Below, in pieces: positions 16,469 through 26,206 of a stretch of 64,000 bases of DNA. Source of the DNA: CBDFGQ01 sp965247295 (GTDB taxonomy: Bacteria; Chloroflexota; Dehalococcoidia; Lucifugimonadales; JAGWBF01); NCBI GenBank assembly GCA_965247295.1, contig CBDFGQ010000005.1:186001-250000 (forward strand), given 5' to 3'. Below the pieces are notes generated by a model that was not told where the DNA came from, ran no database searches, and saw only the letters and a program-made list of their open reading frames with translations. Position 1 is the first letter of the stretch; the number at the start of each line of letters is the position of its first letter. Both the position numbers and the translations under genes were made by a program.

Positions 16469-18562
16469 CTATTGGGCCTCAAGCACGATATTGGACCAGT
16501 CGTCCAAACGCGCACTCCAGTTGGGAATCAACACCGTGAGTGAATCGTCCTCCTCGATGATGACAGGGCCCTTGATGGGTGTGGCCGAGAGGTCGTTCCG
16601 TGTGATGACGGGGGCCTCAATCCAGTCCCAGTCCGGCCCAAAATAGCACCGCCGCGAGCTCGACGTCTTCAAGCCCGCCACCGGTGAGATCCCGAGGTGC
16701 TCCGGTACCCTTGGCCTGTCCGAGAGACCTCTGGCTACGCACCGCAGCGCAACGATCTGCACTTCCTCCTCCCGGGAATCGTAGCCGTAGGTACTCTTGT
16801 GCTCTTGGTGGAAAGCCTCGATGAACCGACCCAACAGCCCGGGGTCGAGCTTCGGCCCCGCCAGGGGGATGGTAAGCGCGTAGTCTTGGCCCAGGTAACG
16901 GGCGTCGCCTGAGAGCGTGAAGGACCTGCGGGCCACGTCGTACCCCTCCCGCTCCAGTGTGGCAGCCGCTTCGCTCACCAGCCCATCGATAAGGTGTTGG
17001 GTACCATCGTAGTCCAGCCGGCCGGTGTCGGCGTAATACGTCTGCACCAGGTGGTGCTCCACATCGGCAAAGAGCAGTCCCAATGAGCTGAACAGCCCTG
17101 GCAAGGGGGGGATGACTACCTTGGTGATTCCTAGCTCAGCAGCCAGGCCCAAGGCATGCACGGGACCCATGCCGCCAAACGCGAAGAGGACGAATCGCCT
17201 GGGGTCCCGGCCCCGTTCCGTGGAAACGGCACGCAGGGTACGAATGAGGCTGGAGTCGGCCACCGCCCGTGTTCCCCAGGCAGCCGTGGTAGCGTCGATG
17301 CCCAGCGGGCCGGCCAGATGATCACTGATCGCCCTGTCCGCCAGCTCGGGGTGAAGCGTTAGAGCCCCGCCCGCCAGGTACTGAGGATTGGTGAGGCCCA
17401 AGTGGACGTTGGCGTCCGTGATGGTGGGCTCTTCTCCGCCAAGGCCGTAGCATGCGGGTCCAGGACTGGCACCCGTACTGCGGGGGCCCACCTTCAGGGC
17501 GCCGGCGGCATCGGCCCAGGCAACGCTTCCTCCGCCAGCGCCCACCTCGGCGATGTCGATGGATGGAACCCGCAACAGGTAGCCGCTGCCTTTCATGAGA
17601 CGGTGCCCGATGCTGAGCTCACCACCAACCTCGTATTCGGGGGAGCGAGAGATTTGCCCTTCCTCGATAATGGCGGCCTTGGCCGTCGTGCCCCCCATGT
17701 CCAGGGTGATGACGTTTTCTTCGCCCATCCGTTTAGCCAGATGGTAAGCGCCGGTTACCCCGGCCGCCGGCCCGGATTCGATGACATGGATGGGTAATCG
17801 GCGGGCCGTCTCGGACGGGATCATGCCACCGTTGCTTTGCATTACCATCAGGGGGGCGACCATCCCCATCTCTCTTATATCCGTCTCCATGGACCGGAAG
17901 TAGGAGTCCACGATGGGTTGGACATAGGCGTTGATGACCGTGGTGCTGGTGCGCTCGTACTCTCTGATCTCCGGCAGCACGTCGCTGGAGCTGGACACGT
18001 ATAACGTGGGGGCCATCTCCAGGAACAGCTCCCTGGTGCGCCTTTCATGGGCGCCGTTCGCGTAGGAATTGAGATAGCAGATGGCTACGGACTCTATCCC
18101 CTCGTCAATCAGGCGCTCGATAGCGTCACGGGCGGCGCCTTCGTCGAGAGGTGTGACCTCTTCTCCCCTCGGGTCCATCCGAGCCGGGACTTCCATTCGC
18201 AGGTGACGGGGTACCAGGGGGCTGGGCTTTCCCCAGTTGATGTCATACAGCTTGTGCATCCGCATCCGGCGGATCTCCAGCACGTCCCGAAAACCCTTGC
18301 TGGTAATCAGTCCGGTAAGCGCGCCCTTGCGGGTAATGATGGCGTTGGTGGCCACGGTGGCCCCATGGGTGTATTCTCGTACCTGGCCCGGGCTGACGCC
18401 GCTCTCCTCCAGGACCTCCAGGGTCCCTCTCTTGATCGCGGTGCTGAAATCGGGGGGCGAGGAGAGCACCTTCTTCGGAACGACCGTCCCGTCGGACCTG
18501 AGTAATACCACGTCCGTAAAAGTGCCGCCCACATCGATTCCAAGCCGGACCTCATCAGCCAT
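16469..18562 (-). CDS. hyuA: Hydantoinase/5-oxoprolinase A subunit (hyuA 2), intact
   Basis: Full-length (697 residues) HyuA-family protein, the only one of the three in the window with an unbroken frame. N-terminal phosphate-binding motif LGIDVGGTFTDVVL; GATVATNAIITRKGA; FRDVLEIRRMRMHKLYD; REYERTSTTVINAYV; IESGPAAGV; LDMGGTTAKAAI; GAGGGSVAWAD; VLFAFGGMGPVHA. GAGGAGG lies about 10 bases before ATG 18562. It follows hyuB 2 on the same strand with 65 bases between. The likely reaction is ATP-dependent ring opening of a cyclic amide; the substrate is not determined. Confidence 0.85.
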   Translation of the reverse strand: MADEVRLGIDVGGTFTDVVLLRSDGTVVPKKVLSSPPDFSTAIKRGTLEVLEESGVSPGQVREYTHGATVATNAIITRKGALTGLITSKGFRDVLEIRRMRMHKLYDINWGKPSPLVPRHLRMEVPARMDPRGEEVTPLDEGAARDAIERLIDEGIESVAICYLNSYANGAHERRTRELFLEMAPTLYVSSSSDVLPEIREYERTSTTVINAYVQPIVDSYFRSMETDIREMGMVAPLMVMQSNGGMIPSETARRLPIHVIESGPAAGVTGAYHLAKRMGEENVITLDMGGTTAKAAIIEEGQISRSPEYEVGGELSIGHRLMKGSGYLLRVPSIDIAEVGAGGGSVAWADAAGALKVGPRSTGASPGPACYGLGGEEPTITDANVHLGLTNPQYLAGGALTLHPELADRAISDHLAGPLGIDATTAAWGTRAVADSSLIRTLRAVSTERGRDPRRFVLFAFGGMGPVHALGLAAELGITKVVIPPLPGLFSSLGLLFADVEHHLVQTYYADTGRLDYDGTQHLIDGLVSEAAATLEREGYDVARRSFTLSGDARYLGQDYALTIPLAGPKLDPGLLGRFIEAFHQEHKSTYGYDSREEEVQIVALRCVARGLSDRPRVPEHLGISPVAGLKTSSSRRCYFGPDWDWIEAPVITRNDLSATPIKGPVIIEEDDSLTVLIPNWSARLDDWSNIVLEAQ

Positions 18563-18627
18563 CAGGCCCCGACCTCCTCAAACCCTCGCGGGTCAGCCAC
18601 CCGGTTACGGCCCAGTCGCCGGCCAAG

Positions 18628-20382
18628 CTACCGTGCATCCCGGCGCCTCTGGACCATTTCTTCCCGCAGGCACCTGGTACCCTCCCAATCGACGGTACGC
18701 TGCCCCGTGTCAACTACCACTCCATAAATTTCCCGGGCCCGATTGAGCCCCACTTTGTCTTCGATGACGTCCCAAAGTACCGCCTCGGGGTCGCGTTCCA
18801 GCGGGTCCCCCCAGCCACCCGCGCCCGGCCACGAGATGCGAAGGGTATCGCCGTGATTCAGGGTCTCCAGGAACTTGGTGGGCATGGCTTTGGTCCGGCC
18901 ATCCTTTGTAACCTCGACCTCGGTGGTCGTGGAATGCAGCCCGCCATTGAGGCCGTAGGGAGCCGTCTTCTCCCTGTCGGCGCGTACCTGCACCACCGTA
19001 TCGTCCATCAGATACCGGTAGGTACGGACCATTCCAAGCCCTCCGCGGAACTTCCCGGCGCCGTCGCTGTCCGGGACCAGCCCGTATTCTTCGATGCGGA
19101 TGGGCTGCTCGGCCTCGATGGTCTCCGCTGGGATATTGGCCAGGTTGGATATGTTGGACCCCTGGCCATCGATTCCATCCTTGGTGGGGCGTCCGCCACA
19201 GGCTGTCTCGTTATGAAATTCCAGCTGGACCCAGGCCTTCCAGGGTACTACGCTCTTATCGTATCCCCCGGCGCCCACGCCGACCTCTGCTCCACCGGGA
19301 CATGCGAAGACCCGGTCGGGAAGCATCTGTGCGAAGGCGCCGTAGAGGGCGTGGGTGATGCGCCTGCACCCCAGCGCCCGAGCGGCAACCGGAGCAGGCG
19401 GCATGGGATTGACGAAGGTGCCCTCGGGGGCAAAGACCGTCACGGGACGGAAGTAGCCCGCGGTGTTGGGTATGTCCCCTTCCATGACCGAACGCAGCAC
19501 CGCGTACACCATCGCCTTGGTGGTGGCAAACACCGGCTGGATGGCGCCCTTACATTGGGGAGATGTGCCTGTGAAGTCCACCCCAATGTGGTCGTCTGCT
19601 TTGGTCACGGTGGCCACTATGTCGATGGGCGTGTCGTCGAAACCGTCGTTGTCCACTGTATCGGTGAACGTCCAGGTGCCATCGGGCATGGCGGCGATGG
19701 AGCTGCGCGTCAGCTCCTCCGTGTAGTCCAGAAGCTCGTCTACCGACGCCTCCAGCTCTTCAATCCCGTAGCGTTCCGCCAGTTTGATGTACTCCCTCTC
19801 ACCGAAATAGAGGGCGGCTTCCTGGCCCTTCAGATCACCCAGCACCTTATCGGGCACGCGGACCGCCTTTTCCAGGATGCGCAGGAGGGTTTCGTTGGGC
19901 TCGCCGCGCTCTTGCAGCTTGAGGGCCGGGATTCTGAGCCCCTCTTGATAGATCTCAGTGCTATCGCAGGCGTTCCCACCCGGCACGCGGCCGCCGATGT
20001 CGGTGTGGTGGGCCATGGCACATAGGTAGGCAACGATCCGATCGCCCATCCAGACGGGCTTGAACAGGAAGATATCTGGGAGGTGGCTTCCCCCTTCATA
20101 AGGATCGTTGGTGATCAGTATATCTCCGGGGTAGATGCGCCCCTCGAACCGGTCCAGACAGGACTTGAGGGCGGGCATCATCCCTCCCAGGTGGGTGGGT
20201 GAGCACATGCTCTGTCCCACCAGCTCACCCCTGGAGTCCAGGACTCCTGTGGAAAAGTCCAGGCTGGTTCGCACCACCGAGGAGCGAGAGGTCCTCACCA
20301 CGGTAAGGGCCATGCCATCGGCGATACTCTCCAGGGCGTTCTTGATGACCTCCATGCGGATGGGATCGGTCACTACGGTCAC
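18628..20382 (-). CDS. hyuB: Hydantoinase/5-oxoprolinase B subunit (hyuB 2)
   Basis: A 584-residue HyuB, first gene of the minus-strand hyuB-hyuA pair (order reversed compared with pairs one and three). GTG start at 20382 is preceded by GGGGGGAGG. Seen: MEVIKNALESIADGMALTVVR, GDILITNDPYEGGSHLPD, MAHHTDIGGRVPG, FTGTSPQCKGAIQP, DGAGKFRGGLGMVRTYRY, and the C-terminal SWPGAGGWGDPLERDP. These are the standard HyuB blocks. Confidence 0.85.
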   Translation of the reverse strand: MTVVTDPIRMEVIKNALESIADGMALTVVRTSRSSVVRTSLDFSTGVLDSRGELVGQSMCSPTHLGGMMPALKSCLDRFEGRIYPGDILITNDPYEGGSHLPDIFLFKPVWMGDRIVAYLCAMAHHTDIGGRVPGGNACDSTEIYQEGLRIPALKLQERGEPNETLLRILEKAVRVPDKVLGDLKGQEAALYFGEREYIKLAERYGIEELEASVDELLDYTEELTRSSIAAMPDGTWTFTDTVDNDGFDDTPIDIVATVTKADDHIGVDFTGTSPQCKGAIQPVFATTKAMVYAVLRSVMEGDIPNTAGYFRPVTVFAPEGTFVNPMPPAPVAARALGCRRITHALYGAFAQMLPDRVFACPGGAEVGVGAGGYDKSVVPWKAWVQLEFHNETACGGRPTKDGIDGQGSNISNLANIPAETIEAEQPIRIEEYGLVPDSDGAGKFRGGLGMVRTYRYLMDDTVVQVRADREKTAPYGLNGGLHSTTTEVEVTKDGRTKAMPTKFLETLNHGDTLRISWPGAGGWGDPLERDPEAVLWDVIEDKVGLNRAREIYGVVVDTGQRTVDWEGTRCLREEMVQRRRDAR

Positions 20383-20571
20383 GGTTGTCCTCCCCCCGTC
20401 TGGATGTCTTCCACCGCGCTGAGGCGATGGTCCTGGTCGCGGTGACGCAGTTGCTTGGTATCCTATAGGGTGCTATCCGGTCAGATACTCCCCATAGCTA
20501 TGGCAGAATTATACCACCGTGCGTACATGACTTCAGGTGCGAGGCTTGGGGCTCCTCCGTGCTCCAGGATC

Positions 20572-20733
20572 TAGTTACCCGGGTGTGCAAGTGTTCTATG
20601 TCACCCTGAGCCGCAGGCGAAGGGTCTGGTGGGGTTGACGGGCGATCCTACCATCCGTCGGCTACATCTGCCCGCCACCAATGTAGCCTGCCCTCCCAGA
20701 TTCTTCAGTCGCTTCGCTCCTTCAGAATTACAC
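20572..20733 (-). repeat. Dispersed extragenic repeat, copy B (about 162 bp)
   Basis: Read on the minus strand it starts GTGTAATTCTGAAGGAGCG and ends with CAGGGTGACATAG...CTTGCACACCCGGG. It aligns to copy A (5701-5864) over its whole length, with substitutions concentrated in the middle. It fills most of the 415-base gap between hyuB 2 and the phosphotriesterase-like gene; nothing else is recognisable there. Confidence 0.7.
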
Positions 20734-20797
20734 TCTAATAAGTTGCCACGCCAAAAACCTGGACATGGCGTTTGCTGATGCCGGCGGCGGGAGGGGG

Positions 20798-21877
20798 TTA
20801 CTGAGGCTCCACCAGGGTGAGCACCCGCATGGGATTCTCGACCATGAGCTTGTTGATCTGCGCTTCGCTGACGCCTACCGTCTTGAGGTGGGGCAGAAAG
20901 CTCTCCAGAACGAACGAATAGCCTGTGCCACCATACCTCTTGAGATGGGCTTTGTACGCGGTGTCCTGGGATAACAGGATCCGGTCCTCGTATCCGGCAT
21001 CAAGGAGCTTCGGTACGGCCAGCGCCACAGCGTGGGTCCAGGTTGGCCCCAATGGCGCTTCGACCCGTCCCAACCAGTCGAACTGGATATAAACGCCCCG
21101 TTCCAGTAGCTCGATGAGGAGTGGGATATCTCTGGAGATGAGATCGCTGTGCCCCAGGATGACCCGAGTCAAGTCCGCCCCTTCCTCGGCAACGACGTCC
21201 AGGATCTGATGCTTCTCCCGTTCTACCCCGGCTCGATGAAACGATATGGCTACTCCCGTGGCCCGGCTGGCCCGCGCAGCAGCCCGGCTCTTCTTGATTT
21301 CGCTGTCGCTGAGTGGCCCGCCCTCGACTCCCACCTCGCCGATGATCCCGGACCGGATACCCGTCTCTCCGACCCCTACCGTGATGTCCCGAACCACCTC
21401 CTCGGTGAGGTCCTCAACCGTACGAACGGACACATCGTAGAAGAGGTCCCTGTACCAGCTCGAACCCATGATGATGTGGAGCCCCGTGGCTTCGGAGACC
21501 CGCCGAAGGGCCAGCGGGTCCCGCCTCAGGCCGACGCTGGTTACGTCAACCACCGTCTTCCCGCCGTACTTCCGGAATTCCAGCACCTCCTCGACAGCCA
21601 CCTCTTCGTCGATGAGCAGATAATTATCGACGATAGGCATGCGCTCCCGGGCCAGGAGGATATTGGACATATCCACCTTGGCTTCCCAGAACCGCAGCTC
21701 GGTCGCCGGCACGTAGGGGTCCGGCAGGTTGGCCTTTCTGGCATCGATGAACAAGTGCTCGTGCATAAGAGTGACGCCGAGGTCACCCGGATCGATCGTT
21801 CCCTTAACGGTTATGATCTTCCCCGCTCCGTCTGGTCCCTCTGCGACTCCCCTTGACGTACTCATCGTGTTCGCCAT
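20798..21877 (-). CDS. Phosphotriesterase-family (PHP-type) metal hydrolase
   Basis: Amidohydrolase-superfamily protein of 359 residues. Metal ligands can be placed: HEH in TLMHEHLFID, Glu in GIIGEVG where lactonases/phosphotriesterases have a carboxylated Lys, His in SFHRAG and LGHSDL, and Asp in LLSQDTAY. The Glu makes it a phosphotriesterase-homology-protein type; such enzymes often act as lactonases or on phosphate-like esters. AGGAGG directly precedes ATG 21877 with very short spacing; an alternative ATG is four codons later. Substrate unknown. Confidence 0.8.
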   Translation of the reverse strand: MANTMSTSRGVAEGPDGAGKIITVKGTIDPGDLGVTLMHEHLFIDARKANLPDPYVPATELRFWEAKVDMSNILLARERMPIVDNYLLIDEEVAVEEVLEFRKYGGKTVVDVTSVGLRRDPLALRRVSEATGLHIIMGSSWYRDLFYDVSVRTVEDLTEEVVRDITVGVGETGIRSGIIGEVGVEGGPLSDSEIKKSRAAARASRATGVAISFHRAGVEREKHQILDVVAEEGADLTRVILGHSDLISRDIPLLIELLERGVYIQFDWLGRVEAPLGPTWTHAVALAVPKLLDAGYEDRILLSQDTAYKAHLKRYGGTGYSFVLESFLPHLKTVGVSEAQINKLMVENPMRVLTLVEPQ

Positions 21878-22308
21878 GCCTCCTTACCCCTTAAACCCCG
21901 GTGTCTCTGTACCATGTAGTACCCATCGAGCGTCCCGACCACCGCCCTCGGGAGGCGTAGATGCTATTCTCGTTCCGCCCGAACGCGGAGAACGAAGACG
22001 TGGTAAGAGGTTCATTACTTTATTCCGGTAAGCGTACCCTGTCAAGGTGTCATCCAATTCACCACCTTGGCTACCAAACCGTTGATCGAGGGCAGGGGCC
22101 CCAAGGGGTGCGCTGCTTACCACCCGAGGTTTCCGTGACGTGTAGACGCTACGCCACCGTCGCTGAGGGGAGGGCACAGGGGTTGACAGGGCATGGCCAA
22201 ACGGCCACAATTGTGGGCGTTCCCAGCCTCGGCGAACACACGTCTCGTGAGGCACTGCCGTCCCCAAGTTGACGTAGGCTTACCCAGGGTTTCCGGAAGG
22301 AGTACACC
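21878..22308 (+). promoter_or_regulatory. Divergent intergenic region with palindrome
   Basis: The 431 bases between the phosphotriesterase-like gene (minus) and the deacylase (plus) hold no convincing gene. TTGACA occurs at 22183-22188, and the inverted repeat TGGCCAAACGGCCA lies at 22194-22207, where a regulator could bind. No good -10 at 17 bases is seen, so the promoter is uncertain. Confidence 0.3.
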
Positions 22309-23889
22309 ATGCTTGACCTCTTGATCCGCAACGGGATGATCGTGGACGGGACGGGCAGCCCCGGCTTCTACGGCGCGGTGGGGGTCCAAGGGGACACCCT
22401 CCACATCCTGCGGGGCGACGTGAGCCAGGTGGAGGCGGCCCGGGTCATAGACGCCTGGGACCACGTGGTCTCACCCGGCTTCATCGACCTGCACTCCCAC
22501 GGTGGCATGACCATCCTGAAGGAGCCTCGGCACGAGCCCAAGGTCCGCCAGGGAATCACCACGGAGCTGATAGGCATAGACGGCAACTCCGTGGCCCCCT
22601 TCAAGACCCAGGAGGAGCTGCACCGGTTTATCTGGCTGGACTCGGGCCTCAACGACATACCCCCGATGCCGGCCCAGTGGTCCAGCGTGGCCGACTACCT
22701 GTCCATCTATGACGATAAAGTGGCGGTGAACATCGCCTACATCCTGGGCAACTCCCCCGTCCGCATCTGGTCCGTGGGCTGGAACGACCGCCCGGCCACG
22801 GGGAGCGAGCTGGAGGACATGAAGTCGGTGGTGCGGGAGGCGATGGAGGAGGGGGCCTTTGGGCTCTCGACGGGACTGGACTACCCCCCTGGTGCCTTCG
22901 CCGACACCAACGAGCTGACGGAGCTGTGCAAGGTGGTGGCCAACATGGGTGGATTTTACCACACCCACACCCGTGCCAGCCTGCGCCGGCAGGGGCTGCT
23001 GGCCCCCTGGGAGGAGGCCTTGGACATCGGCCGGGGCAGCGGAGCCCCCGTGCACCTCACCCACTACCGCCAGAGTGTCCAGGGTGAGGGCAGCCACCTG
23101 GACTTCATCGGCCTGGTGGAGAACGCCCGGGACGAGGGGATGGACGTCACCTTCGACTGCTACCCCTACGTCTACTCCAGCACCCGGATCATCATCAGCA
23201 TCCCCAACTGGGCAAAGGACGGCGGCCCGGAGCGGCTGGTGGAGGTACTGAGCACCCCCAACCTGCGGGACCAACTGAGGGCCGAGATGGAGACCAAGGC
23301 TGGGCACAGCAGTGCTGGGGAGGGCTGGCTGACCAACTTCCGCAAGCCGCATAACGTGCAGTATGAGGGCCTCTCCCTCGCTGAGATCGCCCGGATGCGC
23401 GGCCAGGATTGGCTGGATACCTTTTTCGATCTGTGCCTGGACGAAGACCTGGGCATCTGCAGGGTCAGGGCGGGAGTCAACGCGCAGACGCTCCCAGTCT
23501 TCGTCTCCCATCCGTGCGGCATGGTGGGCACCGATGCCATACTGATGGGGGAGTTCCCCAGTCCCCGGACCTACGGCAGCTATCCGGTGATCCTGGCGGA
23601 GTTCGTTCGTGCTGAGAAACAGCTTCAGCTGCCCGAGGCCATCCGCAAGATGACCTCCTTCGCCGCCCAGCGTCTGGGGCTGAAGAACCGCGGGCTGCTG
23701 CGGGACGGGATGAAGGCCGACATAGTGGTGTTCAACCCCAAGACCGTCAAGTCACCGTCCACGGCGAGGCAACCCAAGCAGTTCCCGGTGGGGATACCCT
23801 ACGTCATCGTCAACGGCCGGGTGGTGATAGATGACGGAGAGCACACCGGTGCAACGCCGGGTCGCGCGCTGCGGTTCGGGCGGGACTAG
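22309..23889 (+). CDS. N-acyl-D-amino-acid deacylase-like amidohydrolase (lacks Cys ligand)
   Basis: A 526-residue amidohydrolase (amidohydro_3/D-aminoacylase group). Seen: DLLIRNGMIVDGTGSPGF, the HxH metal site in GFIDLHSHGGM, EGAFGLSTGLDYPPGAF, FYHTHTR, VHLTHYRQS and the late Asp in VGTDAI. The canonical GNCG motif, whose Cys binds zinc in D-aminoacylase, is replaced by GIDGNSVAP, so the metal site differs from the paralogue at 45234. GGAAGGAG lies before ATG 22309. Thirty-six bases later follows the dihydropyrimidinase-like gene, so the two are probably an operon for amide or cyclic-amide hydrolysis. Confidence 0.8.
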   Translation: MLDLLIRNGMIVDGTGSPGFYGAVGVQGDTLHILRGDVSQVEAARVIDAWDHVVSPGFIDLHSHGGMTILKEPRHEPKVRQGITTELIGIDGNSVAPFKTQEELHRFIWLDSGLNDIPPMPAQWSSVADYLSIYDDKVAVNIAYILGNSPVRIWSVGWNDRPATGSELEDMKSVVREAMEEGAFGLSTGLDYPPGAFADTNELTELCKVVANMGGFYHTHTRASLRRQGLLAPWEEALDIGRGSGAPVHLTHYRQSVQGEGSHLDFIGLVENARDEGMDVTFDCYPYVYSSTRIIISIPNWAKDGGPERLVEVLSTPNLRDQLRAEMETKAGHSSAGEGWLTNFRKPHNVQYEGLSLAEIARMRGQDWLDTFFDLCLDEDLGICRVRAGVNAQTLPVFVSHPCGMVGTDAILMGEFPSPRTYGSYPVILAEFVRAEKQLQLPEAIRKMTSFAAQRLGLKNRGLLRDGMKADIVVFNPKTVKSPSTARQPKQFPVGIPYVIVNGRVVIDDGEHTGATPGRALRFGRD

Positions 23890-23925
23890 CGAGTCGCTAC
23901 CAATATCTTTCGGCGAGGTGCATTA

Positions 23926-25341
23926 ATGGCGAGCTCCAGGGTAGACACGGTCGTGCATGGAGGTACAGTGGTGACTTCCAGTGGGACGGAAGAGGCGGCT
24001 GTAGCAATCAAGGGGGAGCGGTTCGTCGCCGTGGGCGACCCCGACGCCCTCCCGGAGGCGGACCGCTACATAGACGCTACGGGCAAGTATGTCCTGCCCG
24101 GCCTCATCGACTGTCACGTTCACCTCGCCAAGACGGACGACTGGGAGCAGGGGCCCCGAGCCGCGGCCCACGCAGGCCTCACCACCATCATGCCCTTCGA
24201 AGTTTTCGACCCCACCGATGGGAAGGCCCTTCCCCAGGCGGTGCGGGACATCAAGGAGGAGGCCAACGCCAAGTCCGTGGTGGACTACGCCCTGCACCTT
24301 ACCCTGGTCAATCACCCGCAGACGCTGGATGACCTCCCCGCGGCGTTCGACTTGGGCGTGACCTCCTTCAAGATGTTCATGGCATACAAGAAGCGCAACC
24401 GCATGTGCTCCGACGAGCACATCATGAACGCCATGGAGATAATCGCCGCACGCGGAGGCATCCTTGAGATGCACGCGGAGAACGGAGACATGATAGAACT
24501 GCTGGAGAACGCCGCCATGGCCGAGGGGCGGGTCAGCCCCAAGGACTACCCATCTACCTCGCCCCCCATCGTCGAGGCGGAGGCCGTCAACCGGGCCATT
24601 GTCCTGGCCCAGGTGACCGGATGTCCCCTCTACATCGTCCACCTGAGCACCAAGGCCGGCAGAGACCGCATCATGCTGGCCCAGAGGGAGGGCCAGAAGG
24701 TCTGGACCGAGACCTGCCCCCATTACCTGGTGCTGGATGAGACGGCCATGGAGAGGAATGGCGCCTTTGCCAAGATCGGGCCTCCCCTGAGGTCGGCGGA
24801 CGGGGTCAACCAGGAGGCAATGTGGGAAGGGTCCATTCAGGGGTACATCTCCACCATTGGCAGCGACCATGCAGTCCATCCCCGAGCGGCCAAGGAGCAC
24901 GGATGGGACAACATCTTCGAGACTCCGGATGGCGACATAGTTCCCCTCGGCGGCCCCGCCATGGAGACGCTGGCTCCCTTGGTTTACAGCGAGGGAGTTG
25001 TGAAACGTGGCCTGCCCCTGTGGTGGATGGCCCGTGTCATGGCGGAGAACCCGGCCCGCATTTTCGGTATATACCCACGGAAGGGGGTCATCCGCCCCGG
25101 CTCAGACGCCGACCTGGTCATATGGGACCCCGAGGGGGAGACCACCATCACGGAGAAGGCGCACCAGAGCGGCGCCAGATTCACCCCCTACGAGGGATGG
25201 AAGGTACATGGCAGGCCCTGGATGACCCTGCTGCGGGGCCAGGTCCTGTTCAACCAGGGCAAGCTGGAGCAGCGGCCCGGATACGGCGGGTTCATCCCGG
25301 CGAGCGGCCCGCTGCCGCCGGTGGCCGGCCCGGTGAAGTAA
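23926..25341 (+). CDS. Dihydropyrimidinase/D-hydantoinase-like cyclic amidohydrolase
   Basis: A 471-residue cyclic amidohydrolase that would open hydantoin-, dihydropyrimidine- or allantoin-like rings. The full metal site is visible: HVH in LIDCHVHLAK, the carboxylated Lys in VTSFKMFMAYK, His in LEMHAEN and YIVHLST, and Asp in GSDHA. GAGG stands about 10 bases before the ATG. It lies between HyuAB systems and downstream of a deacylase, the classic hydantoin-utilisation mix (cyclic amidohydrolase plus N-carbamoyl/N-acyl hydrolase), although no carbamoylase is present here. Confidence 0.85.
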   Translation: MASSRVDTVVHGGTVVTSSGTEEAAVAIKGERFVAVGDPDALPEADRYIDATGKYVLPGLIDCHVHLAKTDDWEQGPRAAAHAGLTTIMPFEVFDPTDGKALPQAVRDIKEEANAKSVVDYALHLTLVNHPQTLDDLPAAFDLGVTSFKMFMAYKKRNRMCSDEHIMNAMEIIAARGGILEMHAENGDMIELLENAAMAEGRVSPKDYPSTSPPIVEAEAVNRAIVLAQVTGCPLYIVHLSTKAGRDRIMLAQREGQKVWTETCPHYLVLDETAMERNGAFAKIGPPLRSADGVNQEAMWEGSIQGYISTIGSDHAVHPRAAKEHGWDNIFETPDGDIVPLGGPAMETLAPLVYSEGVVKRGLPLWWMARVMAENPARIFGIYPRKGVIRPGSDADLVIWDPEGETTITEKAHQSGARFTPYEGWKVHGRPWMTLLRGQVLFNQGKLEQRPGYGGFIPASGPLPPVAGPVK

Positions 25342-25369
25342 GGCTGAGCCGGAGCTACGATGGCTGAGA

Positions 25370-25876
25370 CTAGTCAAATAGGGCAAATAACAGGCCGAGG
25401 AGCACTATGTACGGGATAATCGCTATTAACACGACCCCCACAGCCCGCAACGTGGAGCGGTAATCCAGGGCCTGTCTTACTGCCACTACCGTGGTTACTA
25501 TCAGCCAGATAAACACAGCAAAGAAAATAGTCTCGCCAATGCCTGGGATGAATCCGAAGATGCGTAAGATACCAGGTGACTGGGCAAAGCCCAGGGTCCT
25601 CAGCAGCTGACCGCAGTCAGCTTGGGTTTCGGGGGTACGGAACAGGGTTGTTCCGATCACATATGTGATGAGGGCCAAAAGGCCCCAGCCTATGACCCCA
25701 AAAATGATGCCACGCACAAGGCCACCTACGCCCCCTGTACTCAGGGAACCGATGCCGGTGGCTAGGGCCACGAGAAGTACAACCACCAAAGCCTGCATGG
25801 TGGCGGACCGGTCGGCCTCCACCTCCTCATAGACATGGACGTTCAGGGCGGCAGCCCCTAGCATTCTACGTAACAC
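25370..25876 (-). CDS. YIP1-family integral membrane protein
   Basis: About 168 residues with five hydrophobic segments (ALVVVLLVALATGIG, IIFGVIGWGLLALITYVIG, a segment around FGFIPGIGETI, FFAVFIWLIVTTVVAV, VLIAIIPYIVLLGLLFAL). The N-terminus LRRMLGAAALNVHVYEEVEAD and the motif FRTPETQADCGQLLRTLGFAQSPGIL are the YIP1 signature. Function unknown in bacteria. GTG 25876 is preferred because the longer frame adds a polar stretch and GGAGAG lies upstream. Converges with the dihydropyrimidinase gene. Confidence 0.75.
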   Translation of the reverse strand: MLRRMLGAAALNVHVYEEVEADRSATMQALVVVLLVALATGIGSLSTGGVGGLVRGIIFGVIGWGLLALITYVIGTTLFRTPETQADCGQLLRTLGFAQSPGILRIFGFIPGIGETIFFAVFIWLIVTTVVAVRQALDYRSTLRAVGVVLIAIIPYIVLLGLLFALFD

Positions 25877-26206
25877 TACTTTCCACTCTCCCAGTGACCT
25901 ATGCGGCCCATTCTGCCTCCCGTAGCCGCCATTACCATGATGAACCCCGGCCACAGCACGGCGATACCCGCATACTACTCACCGCCTCGAACCGGGGACC
26001 TCTTCCCACATACGCAGGATAATCGGCCCTATATACACTGTCAAATTTGGGCCGCTGTGGTGATACCGGCGAACGGCCGATGGCGAGTGGCGACGGAGAC
26101 AAGGAGAGCCCAGCGCCTTGGCTGGTGAGTTCGACGGGTTTAGGAGATAGAATTAATAGGGGATTCCCTTCGTGGAACTGAGAGCGAGGACGGCGGGTGT
26201 TCAGCT
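25877..26206. other. Divergent intergenic region, no gene seen
   Basis: About 330 bases between the YIP1 gene (minus) and the LuxR-type regulator (plus). It must hold both promoters, but I could not assign a convincing -35/-10 pair. It is AT-richer near 26020-26050 and 26140-26160. Confidence 0.35.

Noticed and set aside
21968..22000. CGTTC...GAACG inverted motif upstream of the deacylase
   Set aside because: Orientation and spacing (GTTC-N5-GAAC) do not fit a LexA box.
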